The notes beneath the pieces are model-generated. The model saw nothing but the letters and a program-made list of their open reading frames with translations. It ran no database searches and was not told the DNA's origin. From positions 110,893,128 through 110,957,127 of the forward strand of contig OW799234.1 in assembly GCA_941918925.1 (NCBI GenBank): a DNA stretch of 64,000 nt. The letters run 5' to 3'. Origin of the DNA: Phyto melanocephala (lineage: Eukaryota; Arthropoda; Insecta; Diptera; Rhinophoridae). The position numbers and the translations under genes are program-made. Positions 1-10,315 of this stretch are shown here, one piece after another; positions within the stretch are counted from its first letter, which is position 1; every line of letters begins with the position of its first letter.

Positions 1-1437
1 TAATGTACTTAAACATGAATTAAAGGTTTAATTCTGTAGTTGTAGCTGAAAAACACTTAACTATAACAGAAAAACATAAAAGTGTTGTTATATATATTTT
101 CACTTATTGTTAAAAGCAAAGTATATAAGTGAAGTATTATTTGGGCAAAAATAAAAATTATCAAAAGGATTTTGCAGGACTAAGAAGATAAAACTCTTAA
201 AATTTAAAGCGGCAACGGAAAATCTTTAAAGAAAAAGACGAAGAAAATTTGTAATGCCGTTAACCGCAATTTAGAGCTCTTGTGTTCGGAAATAACTTAA
301 ATATAATCCGGTAAAATTTTCAGTTAAACACATTGTAAATTATAATTTTCTCTGAATGAATCTGAAAGACACCTTAACACATTAAAGATTTAGAAAAGGA
401 TTTTGTGTAAAAAAAGAAAGAAATATATTGTAAAGAATTAAATGATTTAAAGATTAGAATTGAAATAAATAAAACTTTGACAACAAAAAAAAAAAAAAAA
501 TTAAATAAATAAAAGATCTTTGGAATAACACTTTAATATTACTTCCACTCACTTACTCATATAATATAAAATTTTATCCTGATCTATATTAAATTTAAAT
601 ACTGTCTCTATGTTAACATGTTTTTATCTGTCTTAATGTTATTTTAGTATTTGTATTGTTTTTTGTTTTTAGAAAGATAGAAGTATCTTTGCTACCATAT
701 GTGTTCTCCTTGAAGGCAATTTGATTGCCATACCGATAGGACATACATACATATGAATGTTTATATTTACATGCATGCATACTGGCTGAACTGTATGTTT
801 TCTGTGAAATTTATTCCTTGTTGTTCTTCTTTAACTTAAGACTTTTCAATTTTATGCTCCAGTGGGTTTAGTTTCGTTCGTCAAGCACGTGGTCTCCTCA
901 GGTTCTCTTTTTTTTGTTCTTACAAATTTTAAATACATAATATTGATGATTTTTATCTTGTTACAAGATGATATGCAAAATATATACAGTTGCGTTAAAC
1001 ATATTATATTATTTTTATTTTTTTCTTAAACAATCTTCTAATATTTTACTTATTTCATTGTTTTTAATTAGAGTACAGCAGAGTAGATCACATATGTGAT
1101 CTTGTTGGAGTTAAATGGAAACCACCTCCAAATAAAGTATGTATGTAGTAATTTGTTGTTTTAAACTCTATACCAGTGTAGATAAAATGTATCCTAAATT
1201 TCTAAATAAAATAAAAAAAATTTGAGACATTTTCTAACACTAAGAAATTTTTGGTACAACTTTTTTGAAAATATATTGATCAATGATAGGTGGAAATACT
1301 GAGTTAACACAAACTTATGATTTGCATGGATTCCATATTGCCTCGAAAGTGATATAAAATATATCATAAACATATGTCAAAAATATGTGATCTCCGAAAC
1401 TTCCCAGTTTTTTTTTTAATTTTCCATATTTATATAA
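1..1437. other. AT-rich intergenic DNA, no gene seen
   Basis: This stretch is dominated by A/T homopolymers and short stop-rich frames. I see no coding pattern, terminal repeat or RNA gene in it. Confidence 0.6.
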
Positions 1438-1439
1438 TA

Positions 1440-1975
1440 AAGGGTCCACCAAATAACTTTTTTCATTTTTTTGAAAATGCTATAAAAAAGTGTACCTTCG
1501 GCTGTGTGGCACGTAGCGCCGTCCTGTTGAAACCAAATGTTGCCAATATTCTCCTCTTCAATTTTTGTGAACAAAAATTCGTTCAACATGGCCCGTTAAC
1601 GATAGCCATTGACTACGGCCACTCCTTGCTCATTTTCGAAGAAAAATGGCCTTATTATGCCTCTGGATCAAAATCCGCACAAAACAGTGACTCGTTTTGG
1701 GTGTATCGAGTTTTCTGTGCCCCAAATGCGACAATTTTGCTTGTTTACATACCCGCTAAGATCAAAATGAGCTTCATCTGAAACGATGATTTTTTTTTTG
1801 GCAAAATCGGCCAAAGTAATGTCGCAATATTTACCAGCGTTTTTCAAGCGTATACACAACCATATTCGTTCAGCGGAAGGATAAAACTTATTATCTGTAA
1901 AATCAGACATGAGCTAAGTGCTACCAATCACGAAATAAGCACTAGTTGAAAAAAAAAGTTAGATGGCGGACCCTT
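1440..1975 (-). mobile_element. Internally deleted mariner-like DNA transposon
   Basis: The ends carry inverted repeats that begin AAGGGTCC(A/G)CCA and continue into TAACTTTTTT. Both ends are flanked by TA (1438-1439 and 1976-1977), the Tc1/mariner target duplication. The interior holds only the middle of a transposase on the minus strand, so the 536-bp copy lacks both ends of the gene and cannot be autonomous. I infer an internal-deletion derivative of a longer element. Confidence 0.8.
1480..1910 (-). pseudogene. Mariner-like transposase fragment (catalytic core)
   Basis: The minus strand reads SDEAHFDLSGYVNKQN and then IWGTEN, typical of the central catalytic domain of mariner-like DDE/D transposases that act in the nucleus on their terminal repeats. 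After a frame break, a second block reads WFQQDGATCHTA (around 1510-1550), the motif holding the second catalytic aspartate. The N-terminal DNA-binding region and the C-terminus are missing, and at least one stop or frameshift separates the two blocks. This is a dead fragment inside the deleted element 1440-1975. Confidence 0.78.
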
Positions 1976-2247
1976 TACATAGAGTAATCAAATATTCGTC
2001 ATGTAAGAAAAACCGGGTTTTCTAATTATTCAAAAAAGAGTAATATAAAAAACCAGATTTCGTTTTTTTTAACACGTGAAATCGGTTTGAATAACCGGTT
2101 TTCTATGTTATGGTTTTGTTACTAAAAAAATTTTATTTCGTTGTTTTTTATTCAAAATTGGTTAGATTTAAAAAAAATAAGTCTTTGAAATTTAAATCAA
2201 TTCATAAAATTAACTTTTTAATAAATTAACAGTATAAACTTTATGTC

Positions 2248-2560
2248 AACAAGTAAGATCGCTATAATCGGTCGTATCTAATCTGACAATACCTTCCACT
2301 ATTATGTACATAGATAAAATAAACATATGTATCTCAGCATAGCCTAGATTCCAGATTAAAGGTTTGACGCCATTTTCGTTTTTTATTTCCAAGCCCATCT
2401 TTGATTTTAAAGTTTTACATAGTTTACGGTTCTCTTATCTAGCCCCTTCATTTGATACTAATATTGAAGGACTTAACAGGGGTATATTTTTAAATACTAT
2501 ATTTGAGCCATATATACAGAAAAAAAAAAAAAAAGAAAAAAGTAAGAAGCTTTAGATTAA
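2248..2560 (+). repeat. Truncated copy (D) of the ~1-kb interspersed repeat
   Basis: It starts with ACAAGTAAGATCGCTATAAT followed by a GGTCGTATCTAATCTGACAA-like stretch. This is the same head sequence as the copies at 4612 and 61588 (minus strand). Only the first few hundred bases are recognisable before a run of A at 2520. No protein can be assigned. Confidence 0.6.
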
Positions 2561-2797
2561 GAAAATAAATGATCAGTGTATTTCTAGTTTGATATTGTAA
2601 AGTGGATATTTTTGATATTCAGTACCTCATAGTCATTAGATTGCCTTAGTTGATTTTAATGCTGCCAAACTCTACTAATTTTCATTACTCAATACATTTT
2701 ATTTCGGTAGTCGATACTAATCAATACTTTTAATGGAATTTTTCTAATTTAAAAGCAAAGTTCAAATAAACAAATAGTACAAAGTACGCAAATAAAA

Positions 2798-3347
2798 GGT
2801 GGTTAAATTTTAGGGGACGATGTTGAATGTGAACCACACCTAAACAACAAGTTTTTTTTCTGAATTTCTTATTTCTCAATTTCCGACTTACTCAATTTGA
2901 ACCATGGAAATATACACAATCGAGAAACGAGTTAAAGTTATTCAGGCTTATTATGAGAATGGGCGTTTAAATAAAAATATATTTCGTGCACTTCGTAATT
3001 GTTTTGGTCAACTTAATCGTTCAAATTCGTCCGCAATTGGGGGAATTTGGAAAAAATTATTTGAATTTAAGCAAGACAGGTCTGTATGAAATGTGAAAAC
3101 ATCTGTGAATGTCTTTTTAGTTCGTTGAACGGAAAACATTGCTGTTTTTCACTATATTGTGGCAAAGGAGTAGTCAACCTTGACTCATAATCGTGCCCAA
3201 CAATTGAACATCACCATTGTCATTGAAAATTTGAATAATCGGATGGAGGTGTGCCGACGAGATCGTGAAGACGAGATCGTGTACGATATTTTGTTCTATA
3301 TATAATTGAACCATACCAATATTATCATAATAAAAAAATTAACCACC
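2798..3347 (+). mobile_element. Second internally deleted mariner-like element
   Basis: The left end reads GGTGGTTAAATTTT and the right end, reverse-complemented, reads GGTGGTTAATTTTTTT, giving a short imperfect inverted repeat. Between them lies the N-terminal part of a mariner-like transposase on the plus strand and nothing of its catalytic domain. The different terminal sequence and opposite content (N-terminus only) make it a different family or deletion from the copy at 1440. No clear TA duplication could be assigned. Confidence 0.6.
2904..3210 (+). pseudogene. Mariner-like transposase N-terminus, degenerate
   Basis: The frame opens MEIYTIEKRVKVIQAYYENG and continues with FRALRNCFGQLNRSN. 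This resembles the N-terminal helix-turn-helix of mariner-like transposases, which binds the terminal repeats. Past the stop at 3087-3089, further blocks (TENIAVF, then THNRAQQLNI) still match the expected linker but lie across stops and frame changes. No DDE motif follows. It is a relic with no expected product. Confidence 0.72.
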
Positions 3348-4610
3348 ATTTATAACAAAATAAATAAAAAATAATAATAAAAATTATAATTTGACAATGC
3401 CTTAAACAATGCAAAATACAATACAGTTGTGAAAGTATAGAGTAACTACTTTATAGTATTAAGTATCTGAAAAACGCCGGTTACTCGATACTCATTATCC
3501 AATTACTCAATACTTTGCCAGCGCTAGCCTACAGTATCATGTTGTCAGACATTAGTTAGTCAGTTAGTCGACATTTCTGAAAATAGTATCGAGTCTGAAA
3601 ATCCACCGTAAGACAAAAATAATTATGTATATAATATTATCAAAACTCATTCTTTTAATTTTCACAACAAAAACTGTTTTCTCTATACATATGTATGCTT
3701 TCGTATGTGTGCTCGAATTATACTTATAGTTTCGCATTTAGTAGGTACCTCTTTCGAATTGAAAACAAGAAACATATGTTGTTACTAAGGACACGTAAGA
3801 AATTATGCTTTATGTCATACTTTAAATGTCACTAAAAAAATGTTTTTCTAAAAATATAGAAAAAAAAATAGTAATAAAAGAGGTGCTCTTGATACTTCAA
3901 TTAGATTGTTTTAAATTTTACAACATATGTTTTCATTTGCTGGTTTCAATGTAACCACTAATTATTTCAAATTCCTTCTATGAGTTCAATATGTGTACCA
4001 TCTATGAATGTATTTTTTTAAACATACCGAAGCAAGTGATATTGTGATAGAATATCGTATACAAGAGAAAATTATGTATACAATATAAACATAAAAAAGC
4101 TCAATAAAAAAACAAATAAAAACATTTTTAGGATCAAAGAGTATGATATAATATAGGTTTTAAAGTTAACATAAATGTGTATGTAAGTATAAACGGAGGT
4201 ACGAACTTTAGGTTCAAAGGATCAAAATTTGAAGTCGTTTTCCCTTCTCTCATACAAGTACTGTGAAAAATAAACTCAATTGAAGAAGCCATGGAAAAAT
4301 GCACAACCGTCTTTCGACTTACACATGCTCATTAATATCAAAAATGTAATCACTCCTATTTAGACACGAGGTAATTTAAAAAAAATCACGATCATGCAAG
4401 TTAACAAATAATTTATTTTAATCACTTACATACTTACGGCAAGTATGCATTTTACTTTAGAAAATTCAACTATATTGGGTGGTTTTTAAGCCCAGTATAA
4501 TTGCGACACATATTATTTAAAGAATATTTACTTAAAATGTCTATTTCTAAGCCCATTTTTTTTAAACAATATTAAACAAGAATATAACCCTCTCAACTGG
4601 TGCATTAAAA
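3348..4610. other. AT-rich intergenic DNA, no gene seen
   Basis: Low-complexity AT-rich sequence with stops in all frames. Nothing beyond simple runs of A and T is visible. Confidence 0.55.
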
Positions 4611-4611
4611 A

Positions 4612-5588
4612 ACAAGTAAGAGTGCTATATTCGGCCATACCAAAGCTGATATTACCCTTACCGTCATGTACATAGGTATAAATACCATATCGTAGCTAAG
4701 CCTAGATTTTAAATTTCATGTAATACGCCATTTTCTTTATTATTTCCGACGCCATATTTTGAGTTTTACAAAGTTAACTGTATTATACTAGTCAATCCAT
4801 TTCATTTGATATCCATTGCATATTTAAAAAATATGTTGTGCTATTCTGATTCAGAATCCATCTTGGATTTTACACTTCTTTAACAGTTTACTACATTGTA
4901 CTGGTCAAGTCATCTTATTTGATACCAATATTGCGAGTGTTAAAAGGGAATTCCGTTTGAAAAATTTTGGGAAAAACACCAAAGCAGTTATACTGTGGTG
5001 CTTATATCTCTGTTGGTTTCAAACTGATTTGTTAGTTTTTCTTAAAAATAATATCTGAAATTACAGCTTATAATTTGAAATCTTAAGCGTATTCAAAAAT
5101 TATTTAGGAGATGGAAAAATTTATATACTTAAAGAAATATATATTTTATCAAATAATTTTTGCGTATAACTTTGCCGATTAGTGAACAATTTGTCCAACA
5201 TTTTTTATTAATATCTCTAAAGATACATATCAAATCTGAATTTTTTTTTGTAAAAATAAGCGAAAAACAGAGGCATTCATGTTTACTTACTCATATCTCA
5301 GAAAGTTTTGGAGCGATTATGCTGATTTCCAATACTGATCTGCTCCCAAATATTTCTGATATTTTGATACCTTACATGAGCCTTGGCACTGGCTGTGGTG
5401 GAGCTTCAAAAAGTTGATTTCAACAAACACACAGACGGCGCACAGATGGATAATGCTTAATAGACACCTCTATAAGCTTTCAGAAAATATATACTTTATT
5501 GGGTCGGAAATCAATATTGTAGAAATTTCACACGGAATGACAAACCTGTATATATCCTTTTACACTGTCGTGTGAAGGGTATAATAAA
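4612..5588 (+). repeat. ~1-kb interspersed repeat, copy A (fullest plus-strand copy)
   Basis: It begins ACAAGTAAGAGTGCTATATT followed by CGGCC and a TACCCTTACC-like segment. It ends with a block containing TATACTTTATTGGGTCGGAA and GAAGGGTATA at about 5575-5582. The same head and tail recur at 56222-56730 (+), 60535-61588 (-) and 30737-31745 (-), and the head alone at 2248. A short frame at 5160-5417 encodes a HISESFGAIML-like stretch, and copy B gives a similar stretch, but these are explained by DNA similarity of the repeat. I do not recognise the family. It may be a non-autonomous DNA transposon or a fragment of a larger element. Confidence 0.75.
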
Positions 5589-7062
5589 ATTAACAATTTT
5601 TAATTATTAAATTTCCTAATTCGTTTACATCTTAAAGTGTGACCAGCATCCATTTTTTCCAATCGAAATTGAAAATTCTCCCAAAATGTTGGTGTTGTTA
5701 AATATCGTATTAAAATCTGTTTAACCAGACCTCCAAAAAATAAAAATTGTTGCCTCCAAATCCAAAGAGATTTGTATCTCTTAAATTCGCGACTTATTGA
5801 AAATAAAAACTAAAATATAGTGAGAAATCCCTTTAATAAAAACATGATCATTATATAAAAGTCAACATACAAATTTGAAGAGATTGGTTTTTGAATTTTT
5901 TATGATACAGTCTGTTCTATACTTTACAAATTTGAAACAATTACACATACATGCATATACGTACATATCTATGTATAATATGCACTATTACAAAATTTTG
6001 CCACACAAGTAAATTGAAACATCAATTTATAACAATTTAGAAAATCAAATCCAGTCAATTGGGTTCCCACTTAGGCATAATGACACAACATGACTTTTCA
6101 TTTAAACTTAACAAAAACCTGTCATGATTTTGTGTTTTATTCAATTCTACAAAAAATTGTCCTTTAACTTGACAATACTTTATTATGACATTTTAATGAT
6201 TTTGAAATAAAAAAGAAAACAATTTGCAAAGTAAACGACATTTTTCTTAAAACTCTATAGAGTGTCTTTATAGAAACTACTTTTTTTTTGTTATTTGCAA
6301 TACCTTTAACCGAAGTCATTTAGATGTTCTCGAAATATTTTGATACAAATAACCATAAGTTTTAACAAACATTTGGCTTTGAAAAACAGCATGAAATTTA
6401 TAAGCTGTTTTTCATTGAAGATTTTTAGGAATTTGTGCAGAACACACACAGTTTTAAAAAGTGTCAATAGAAAATAATGCAACATGGTGTGACATTTATA
6501 TTTGTTTTAAAGATTTTCTTACACACGTATACACAGATTTTTCTAAGGAAATATTCTTTAACTAATTTAGATTATCCTGCTTAGTTTTTCTTTTTAGGTT
6601 TCTCACGGACTTAGCGTTTAAAAAAAAAGTCTTTTAATTTGCTTTTGAAGTGATTTAACCTGTTGTTATTTGCAGAATGCAAATGTTGTTGCTGAAAAAA
6701 AAACGTCAAAAACTTCAAGCAAACATGACACATAAATCGATTTTTAACTATATCTTCTTTATACATAGTTCTCCAAAGTTGCAGTAATGCTAGGTGCAGG
6801 CGTGCCTTATTACCGATCGCAAATATTAAAAAAGTTGATGTTTTTGCCCATTTCGGCGTACAAAATTTTTATATCAATTCATAAGTTACAATAACTTGAA
6901 ATATTTTTTTTTCAAATTTTGAAACAACACTTGTTTTCATATCTTTCTGAAATCAGTGTCTATTGATACCAATTTGATTCGATGTGTCTTACGCCAAAAT
7001 ATTAAAACTACACTGTGCGTACAAAAATGGGAAAATTTGTCATTAGGTTGGTATCAAAAATT
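5589..7062. other. AT-rich intergenic DNA, no gene seen
   Basis: No open frame of coding character and no clear terminal repeat. Only short A/T runs are seen. Confidence 0.55.
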
Positions 7063-7064
7063 TA

Positions 7065-7683
7065 CACAGAAAAAAATATTCCTTAAATTTTTTTAATTAA
7101 TTGATTTTTTGACTTGTTTTTGTTAATTAAATTAATTTTTTGAATTGTTATAAAATATTTTCAAAAAACATTGAGATTTCTGTCAGTTGAAAAAAGAAAA
7201 AAATTTATTTTAAATGACATTTTTTGAAAATTTGCTTTCGAAGGATAAATTTAATATTTGTTATTCAAGGAGCAGAATAATAAAAAATAGTGGACAATCT
7301 ACAAGAGATAGTTCTGGAAGGTGCACACATATAATAAATATATCTTGTTTTAAATATAATAAATTGTTTCAGTTTTATTCTAGATGTGTCCAAAGCCAAT
7401 ATATAAATTACTGATACAATAAATTCTTTATTTATATAAATCGAAAATTTTAATTATAGGCATGATTCAATTAATTAAAATAATTTTTGAAAATTAAGAA
7501 AATTTTAATAATTTTTTAATACTGTTTTAATTGATATTTTTCGGAATATTTTTTCAATTACAACTTTTAGTTTCCATTTAATTAATAGTATAATTTTGAT
7601 GATTGGAGCAAAATTAAACATTTTTTTTAATTAATAGTATTAATTTCGTAATTGAAATTTATACATATTTATTTTTTTCTGTG
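7065..7683. mobile_element. MITE with CACAGAAAAAAATA termini
   Basis: The left end reads CACAGAAAAAAATA and the right end is its reverse complement (TATTTTTTTCTGTG, less one or two bases). Each is preceded or followed by TA (7063-7064, 7684-7685). The 619-bp interior is very AT-rich with repeated TTAATTAAT words. A related piece in reverse orientation, sharing a TTTTGATGATTGGA-like core, lies at about 27850-28100. No transposase is encoded. A TA target suggests the Tc1/mariner superfamily, but this is inference. Confidence 0.7.
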
Positions 7684-7687
7684 TATA

Positions 7688-7870
7688 ACTCAACATGAAT
7701 TCAGCACTAATTCTTGAAATTTCGCTATTATTTCAATTTTATTTTCATTCACTCAAATTGTTAAATGTCAAAGTAATTTATTGTCTAACCAAAGACCATA
7801 AAAGAAACTACTAAAAAACATAGCAGTCTTCTAAATTTATTATTGAACTAAATGAGAATTCATGTTGAGT
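7688..7870. mobile_element. Short MITE-like inverted-repeat element
   Basis: The 15-bp sequence ACTCAACATGAATTC at 7688-7702 is repeated exactly in inverted form at 7856-7870. The 183-bp unit abuts the preceding MITE with only a few bases between. No duplication of target is certain. It could be a miniature transposon or an independent inverted repeat. Confidence 0.5.
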
Positions 7871-9449
7871 CATTGTTAGCAGTTACAGCTCAATTGACTC
7901 TAACAATAACATGTAGATGTCATTGATATTTGTTGCAAAAATAATGATCTTTTCATAATGCCTTTATAAGTATTACAATCTTTCTTTGTATAATTCTTAA
8001 AGTTTTTTTAGAATTGACAATGAAAACTAAGAAATATTTATATTATGATTAAAAAAAATATTATGAAAAGGACAATTTATAGTATGAATACCTTGGCTCA
8101 AATTAGGTGTACAGTGTGGTTCATCTTAAATGTTGTGCTTATTTTAGTTGGTAAACAAAAGTATATACATAAATACGTATGTATATGTATGTGTTTATAT
8201 TGAGTTGAAATATTTATATATGCATATGTAAGTACATATATCTTATTTGAATTTTTTAATTTTTAAAACATTTTCCTTAAACTAATTCTAATTAAAAATT
8301 CATGTTCATGTAAATATTTTTGGTTCACACATTTAATATTCATGTTCGAGAATATCATTCTCACACTCAAGGGTTTAATATGAAATGTTTTGATGTTTGA
8401 TTGATTGTTTTGTTGTCATGCTCTTGTCGTTTCGTTTTTTTAATCACAATTCGGTTACGGTTTAATTTCAGTGCCGAAAGGTTAAAAACTGTAATTTAAG
8501 TTGAGATTGCATCGGAAGACAACAAGTATTTATAAAATAAAAATTTTAAGCATTTATTATCTTTAACTGATTTTTCTGTGATGATGTATGTATAAATGTA
8601 AACTGTATATAATAAAGAGCTCGATAAAATATTCTATAAGTTATGTATTCTACTTCACACTATTTCCAATCACTGTTTTCCAGGGTATAGCATAAATAGC
8701 ATAAATAGCAAAACATAGCTCTCACTGGAATAAAAAAGTTTTTCTCTACATCTTTCGAACAAAGTATAATATCAAATAAAAAAGCCACAATGAAATAAAT
8801 ACATCAAAACTACCAAGTACAATTGAACACATACAAAAAACGTAGAAAACATTAAACATCAGTTATACGAAATAATTACATTTAGGGCAGTTTAAAGAGA
8901 AAACACTTTTTATAAGCGTTTTTTAAATAATGTGAACTCATCTCATAATAGAACATTAAAAGGACTGTCACAAATTTTGATTGGAATAGTTTTCATTTTG
9001 TGCTTGTAAATCCGATCGTTTCTCTTTTACCACTTTAAGATTATGTTTTTTTCGTATTTTTGTTTTTAACCACAATTATCTTTCAAAAACTATTGCTCAA
9101 ACTACGACTAAAACTTTTCGGATTTTAAGGATTTATCTAACAACGTAATATTAAGCTGTTATCAAAATTGTTTTGTCAGAATAATTGCTGAAGCAACTCA
9201 TTTGAAAGACACTGAGGAATCATGGAAAATTTAATATTTAAGGGCACGTGATAAAAAATCGGTTGGCAGTTTACTAAAAAGTTTATACAATCAGCTTTCT
9301 TCTTAAGGAAAGGTTAATCTCTGTATTGTTTTATATCATTGGATTTATAGTCAAATCTCAAATCTTTCAAAGATAATTTTTAGACCAGGAGATTGTTGAT
9401 AATATGTTGTTGTTCGCTGCAAATTTTATTGATGACTTTGTATATTACA
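7871..9449. other. AT-rich intergenic DNA, no gene seen
   Basis: No coding frame. Small tandem repeats such as CATAAATAG (about 8689-8710) and ATGTATGTATA-type microsatellite are present. Confidence 0.55.
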
Positions 9450-9451
9450 TA

Positions 9452-10313
9452 TGGACATTTCCATGAATATGTCAACCACGACTGTAAAAATAAAAACGTC
9501 GAAAGTTTTTCAATATAAGTTTACTGATAAAAAACGCTCAAATTTTACTATGCGCAGGTATTAAGAGCTTATTAAATTATTTTAAGAGCAATAATAAGAG
9601 TTTAATCCTATTATCTCTTTGACTTATGCTAAAAAAAATTTTAGCGACTAAATTAAAAAAATTAATTGTAATTGTAAAGCTTTAAAATCAAGGTAACAAC
9701 AACAACTAACAAGATCCATAAAAAAAAGAAAATATTGAGTCCAATTAGCGGTATTTTTGTTTTGATAACCCTTGGATGTTATTTTAATGTCACGTACGTA
9801 GTGCAAACCCATTATTTGTCTCCGTCATTCGTATTTGAACAATCGTAAGAGCACCTAATTTAGAATTTAACTTTTTTTCTTAACATAATATAAATTTCAT
9901 TACCTAAGATTACTATTAGAGAAAAATCTGTCAAGTACGATATGTCACGAACGATATTAAATTGACTTTATTATAAAAACATTTAAAAATTGTTTTCAAT
10001 TAAGTATGATTTATTTTAAATGATAAATATTTGGTTTAGTGTAAGAAATTAAAAAAAGAAAAAATACCTCCCTAGATTCGCAGATTTTTTCATATTTCCA
10101 TATATACCTCAAAATAACTTCTGTTTTATGTCACGTACGATATATTCTTATTTTTCTGGATATTTTAGACAACAATGATTCGAATATAATAAATTTTATT
10201 TTTGAATAAAATACCCTTTGAATGGAACATAAAGATCTAATTTTGTTTCAGGTACTCTTACTTTTACAAAAATTACTCCACAATTGTCACGTACGATGAC
10301 ATGGAAATGCCCA
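9452..10313. mobile_element. Non-autonomous DNA transposon, CACGTACGA family, copy 1
   Basis: The termini form an inverted repeat TGG(A/G)CATTTCCATG, flanked on both sides by TA (9450-9451 and 10314-10315). The interior carries several copies of a GTCACGTACG(A/T) word, at about 9791, 10130 and 10287, plus a GTCACGAACG variant near 9945. A second copy of the same 0.86-0.89-kb element lies at 52410-53294 with extended similarity end to end. No transposase is encoded. Repeated subterminal words of this type are usually transposase binding sites, which is inference here. Confidence 0.75.
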
Positions 10314-10315
10314 TA

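Noticed and set aside
5160..5417. 85-codon frame in repeat copy A, similar to a frame in copy B
   Set aside because: The similarity follows from DNA identity of the repeat. No start, domain or codon pattern supports a gene.
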